Positions 61,727 through 64,000 of a stretch of 64,000 bases of DNA are shown here, piece after piece. The notes under the pieces were generated by a model, which ran no database searches, was not told where the DNA came from, and saw nothing but the letters and a program-made list of their open reading frames with translations. The translations under genes were made by a program, and so were the position numbers. Origin of the DNA: Betaproteobacteria bacterium Ga0077526 (GTDB lineage Bacteria > Pseudomonadota > Gammaproteobacteria > Burkholderiales > Ga0077523); contig LNDV01000010.1 in the NCBI GenBank assembly GCA_001464765.1, forward strand, positions 1 to 64,000. The letters run 5' to 3'. Within the stretch, counting starts at the first letter, position 1. Each line of letters starts with the position of its first letter.

Positions 61727-62233
61727 TCAGTTGCGGGGGCGGGAGTGGACATGCCGATAATGCACCGTATCGTCCGTCTCGTGCGAGTGCCCGTGAGAAT
61801 GAGATTGACTGTGTGAGTGCGCGTGCGTGTCGACGTCGACGGGTACCAGATTGAGACGCCCGTGCCGCACCTGCGGTTCGGCCATGAGCGCGTTGGCGAA
61901 CGCCTGCACTTCGGTCGTCGGGCCCCGGAGCATCACGGTCTCCAGGCAGTTGTCGTGGTCCAGGTGCACGTGCATGGTCGAGAGCACCAGATCATGGTGT
62001 TCATGCTGGATGGACGTGAGCCGTTCCGCGAGATCGCGTGCGTGATGGTTGAACACGTAACTCAGGGCAGCGACGCAGAAGGGCGCCTCGTCCCGGGCGA
62101 GACTTTCCGCGCTCAGCATGTCACGGAGGATGTCCCGGACCGCTTCCGAGCGGTTCTGGTAGCCCTTGCGCTGGATCAGGTCGTCGAAGGCGCGGGCGAG
62201 GTCCTGGCTGAGTGAGATCGTGAATCGTTCCAT
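61727..62233 (-). CDS. nikR: nickel-responsive regulator NikR with His-rich C-terminal tail
   Basis: 168 residues. The N-terminal ribbon-helix-helix is MERFTISLSQDLARAFDDLI, with NRSEAVRDILRDML following. The ACT-like domain has the nickel ligands in HVHLDHDNCLE plus an upstream His in SIQHEHHDL. Beyond the usual end (~133-140 residues) is an added tail dense in His (HAHSHSQSHSHGHSH). The tail could bind extra metal or tune sensing. It may autoregulate through the GTATGA site upstream and control the divergent TonB receptor. Confidence 0.93.
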   Translation of the reverse strand: MERFTISLSQDLARAFDDLIQRKGYQNRSEAVRDILRDMLSAESLARDEAPFCVAALSYVFNHHARDLAERLTSIQHEHHDLVLSTMHVHLDHDNCLETVMLRGPTTEVQAFANALMAEPQVRHGRLNLVPVDVDTHAHSHSQSHSHGHSHETDDTVHYRHVHSRPRN

Positions 62234-62279
62234 GGTTCGAAGGGGTCTTGAAGACGTTGCGATTGTGCGCCGGGAGTGT

Positions 62280-62306
62280 GTATGATGAATTAAAAACGTA
62301 TCCTAC
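62280..62306. promoter_or_regulatory. possible NikR operator
   Basis: GTATGA and TCCTAC are separated by 15 bases. The E. coli NikR operator is GTATGA-N16-TCATAC, so one arm is exact, the other 5 of 6, and the spacing is one short. It lies 46 bases upstream of nikR and 58 bases upstream of the receptor ATG. Confidence 0.5.
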
Positions 62307-62364
62307 TACTTACCTGCTTCCCCAATCCGTCTCCCTGGCGCGAACCGGGGAGAGGAGACCGCCC

Positions 62365-64000
62365 ATGACCAGCAAGCGATGCCCACCACGACCGATCCGC
62401 AGTTTCCGCTGGGTCCTCACTGGCGCGCTGGCCGTCACGCCTGCCGTGCACGCCCACCAGGAGGTGGCGGCGCCGACAGTGCATGTGATCGGGCACTACG
62501 AAACCGGCATCCGGACATCCGACTCCGCGAGCGAAGGCGGGGTGACGTCGAAGCGGATCGAGACCCGTCCCCTTCTGCGCACGGGCGAGATCGTGGAATT
62601 GGTGCCCGGAATGATCGTCACCCAGCACAGCGGGGACGGCAAGGCGAACCAGTACTTCCTCCGCGGATACAACCTGGACCACGGGACCGACTTCGCCCTG
62701 TGGGTGGACGGCATGCCGGTCAACATGCCGACGCACGGCCACGGTCAGGGCTACGCCGACATCAACTTCGTCATTCCGGAACTGGTCTCGCGCGTCGGCT
62801 TCCGGAAAGGCCCCTACTACGCGGAAGAAGGCGACTTCTCCTCGGCGGGCGTTGCCCGCATTCGATACTTCGACAAGCTGCCGAACGGCATTGCCAGTGT
62901 CACCCTCGGTTCCAACAATTTCCGGCGCGGCGTCCTGGCCAACTCGACGGAATTCGCGTCCGGCAACCTGCTCTACGGGCTCGAAGTCGTCGGCAACAAC
63001 GGGCCCTGGGACCTCGAGCAGAAGCTCCGCAAGTTGAATGCCGTGCTGCGCTACAGCCAGGGCAATGAACGCGATGGGTTCTCCTTCACCGTCATGGGCT
63101 ACGAGTCGAAGTGGAACGCCACCGACCAGATTCCCCAGCGTGCGGTGGACAGCGGCCTCATCGGCCTCTATGGCAACCTCGATCCCACGGACGGCGGACG
63201 CACCCATCGCTACAGCGCCTCGTTCTCCGGCAACAGGCCCCTCGCCAAGGGCTCGCTGCGAGTCGACAGCTACCTGATCAACTACGGCCTCGACCTCTGG
63301 TCGAACTTCACGTACTTCGCGGCCAATCCGGTGACGGGCGACCAGTTCCAGCAGAAGGACAGCCGCACCGTTTACGGTTTCAATCCCAGCTACGCCGTGG
63401 TGACGCCCTTCATGGGCATCGAGACCGTGACGACGGTCGGCATGCAGTCACGCTACGACGACATCCGTCGCGTTGCGCTCTACGACACCCAGGCGCGCTC
63501 GATCACCGGTACCACCCGCGAGGACTCGGTGCGGCAGATGAGTGTCGGTCTGTACGTACAGAACTCGGCGCAGTGGTTGTCATGGTTCCGCACCCTGGCG
63601 GGCGTCCGGATGGATCACTACCGTTTCGACGTCAACAGCAACCTTGCGGCGAACTCCGGCAAGCGAACGGACAACCTGTTCTCCCCGAAGCTCTCGCTCA
63701 TCTTCGGCCCGTGGGCCCAGACCGAATACTTCGTGAACGCGGGCTACGGTTTCCACAGCAACGACGCGCGCGGCACCGTCATCCGCGTGGACCCCAAGGA
63801 CCCGAACACGCTGGTGGATCGCGTGAAACCTCTGGTGCGCACGCGAGGTGCCGAGCTGGGGATTCGCACGGAAATCATCCCCAACATCCAGAGCTCGCTT
63901 GCGCTGTGGGGACTCAAGCAGGATTCCGAACTGCTGTTCGTCGGGGATGCCGGTACCACCGAGGCGAGTTTCCCCAGCGAGCGGCGCGGCGTCGAATGGA
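62365..64000 (+). CDS. TonB-dependent receptor, cut by the window end
   Basis: 545 residues are visible from ATG 62365 (ribosome binding site AGAGGAGA), with no stop before base 64000. The signal peptide ends PAVHAHQ. The plug has ETRPLLRTGEIVELVPGMIV and YFLRGYNLDHGTDFALWVDG. It continues MPVNMPTHGHGQGYADINFV with several His, then FRKGPYYAEEGDFSSAGVARIRYF. Barrel strands follow. Divergence from nikR and the operator-like site suggest a nickel or other transition-metal complex as ligand; not proven. Confidence 0.88.
   Translation, partial: MTSKRCPPRPIRSFRWVLTGALAVTPAVHAHQEVAAPTVHVIGHYETGIRTSDSASEGGVTSKRIETRPLLRTGEIVELVPGMIVTQHSGDGKANQYFLRGYNLDHGTDFALWVDGMPVNMPTHGHGQGYADINFVIPELVSRVGFRKGPYYAEEGDFSSAGVARIRYFDKLPNGIASVTLGSNNFRRGVLANSTEFASGNLLYGLEVVGNNGPWDLEQKLRKLNAVLRYSQGNERDGFSFTVMGYESKWNATDQIPQRAVDSGLIGLYGNLDPTDGGRTHRYSASFSGNRPLAKGSLRVDSYLINYGLDLWSNFTYFAANPVTGDQFQQKDSRTVYGFNPSYAVVTPFMGIETVTTVGMQSRYDDIRRVALYDTQARSITGTTREDSVRQMSVGLYVQNSAQWLSWFRTLAGVRMDHYRFDVNSNLAANSGKRTDNLFSPKLSLIFGPWAQTEYFVNAGYGFHSNDARGTVIRVDPKDPNTLVDRVKPLVRTRGAELGIRTEIIPNIQSSLALWGLKQDSELLFVGDAGTTEASFPSERRGVEW

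Overview
This window is high-GC DNA from a flagellated, respiratory Gram-negative bacterium, most likely a betaproteobacterium. Supporting signs are adjacent Aat and Bpt transferases, a soluble RnfB/RsxB-type ferredoxin beside nth, a dapA-bamC-MBL block, a FlrBC-driven fli cluster, class 2 PyrD, and many TonB-dependent receptors. Genus cannot be fixed from sequence alone. No rRNA, tRNA, CRISPR array, IS element or prophage was recognised.

Layout. 0-2 kb: an ECF sigma/anti-sigma pair and a PduO-type cobalamin adenosyltransferase. 2-5.7 kb: a periplasmic 'quinoprotein relay' block with two divergent metallo-beta-lactamase-fold proteins (one lacking its metal-binding residues), a Tat-exported fused SoxYZ-like carrier and two small cytochromes c. 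5.7-15 kb: a long minus-strand housekeeping array (sodC, aat, bpt, an enoyl-CoA hydratase homologue, pyrD, a 1168-residue flavin/Fe-S oxidoreductase, rsxB, nth, DUF1841). 15.4-31.4 kb: flagellar regulators flrB/flrC and fliEFGHIJK, a Tat-exported histone-deacetylase-fold enzyme on the other strand, then fliLMNOPQR and a methyltransferase. Two good sigma-54 promoters are visible, upstream of fliE and fliK. 31.4-37.8 kb: dapA, bamC, an MBL hydrolase, a small Ala/Pro-rich lipoprotein, a DUF7931-like protein, a RoxA-type oxygenase, a Bcp-like peroxiredoxin and slyD.

37.8-51.4 kb is a PQQ island. pqqABCDE lies on the minus strand with an attenuator-like hairpin after pqqA. Opposite it are a TonB with a very long linker, a peptidase, and a two-component system. 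A second pqqA encoding an identical 23-residue peptide follows, then a receptor closely resembling the E. coli PQQ importer PqqU (YncD), then a second receptor. A near-palindromic 19-bp element occurs upstream of both pqqA copies. With the relay block at 2-5.7 kb, the window holds PQQ synthesis, probable PQQ uptake, candidate regulators and downstream electron carriers, but no recognisable PQQ dehydrogenase.

51.6-59.5 kb is an iron island: an Fbp-type ferric ABC transporter with genes in mixed orientation, a DUF2325 protein, a FecA-like receptor, bfd and bacterioferritin, with three Fur-like sites. 59.6-64 kb holds a patatin-like lipoprotein, an old-yellow-enzyme homologue in line with a nikR whose product has a His-rich tail, and a divergent TonB-dependent receptor that runs off the window and may be NikR-controlled.
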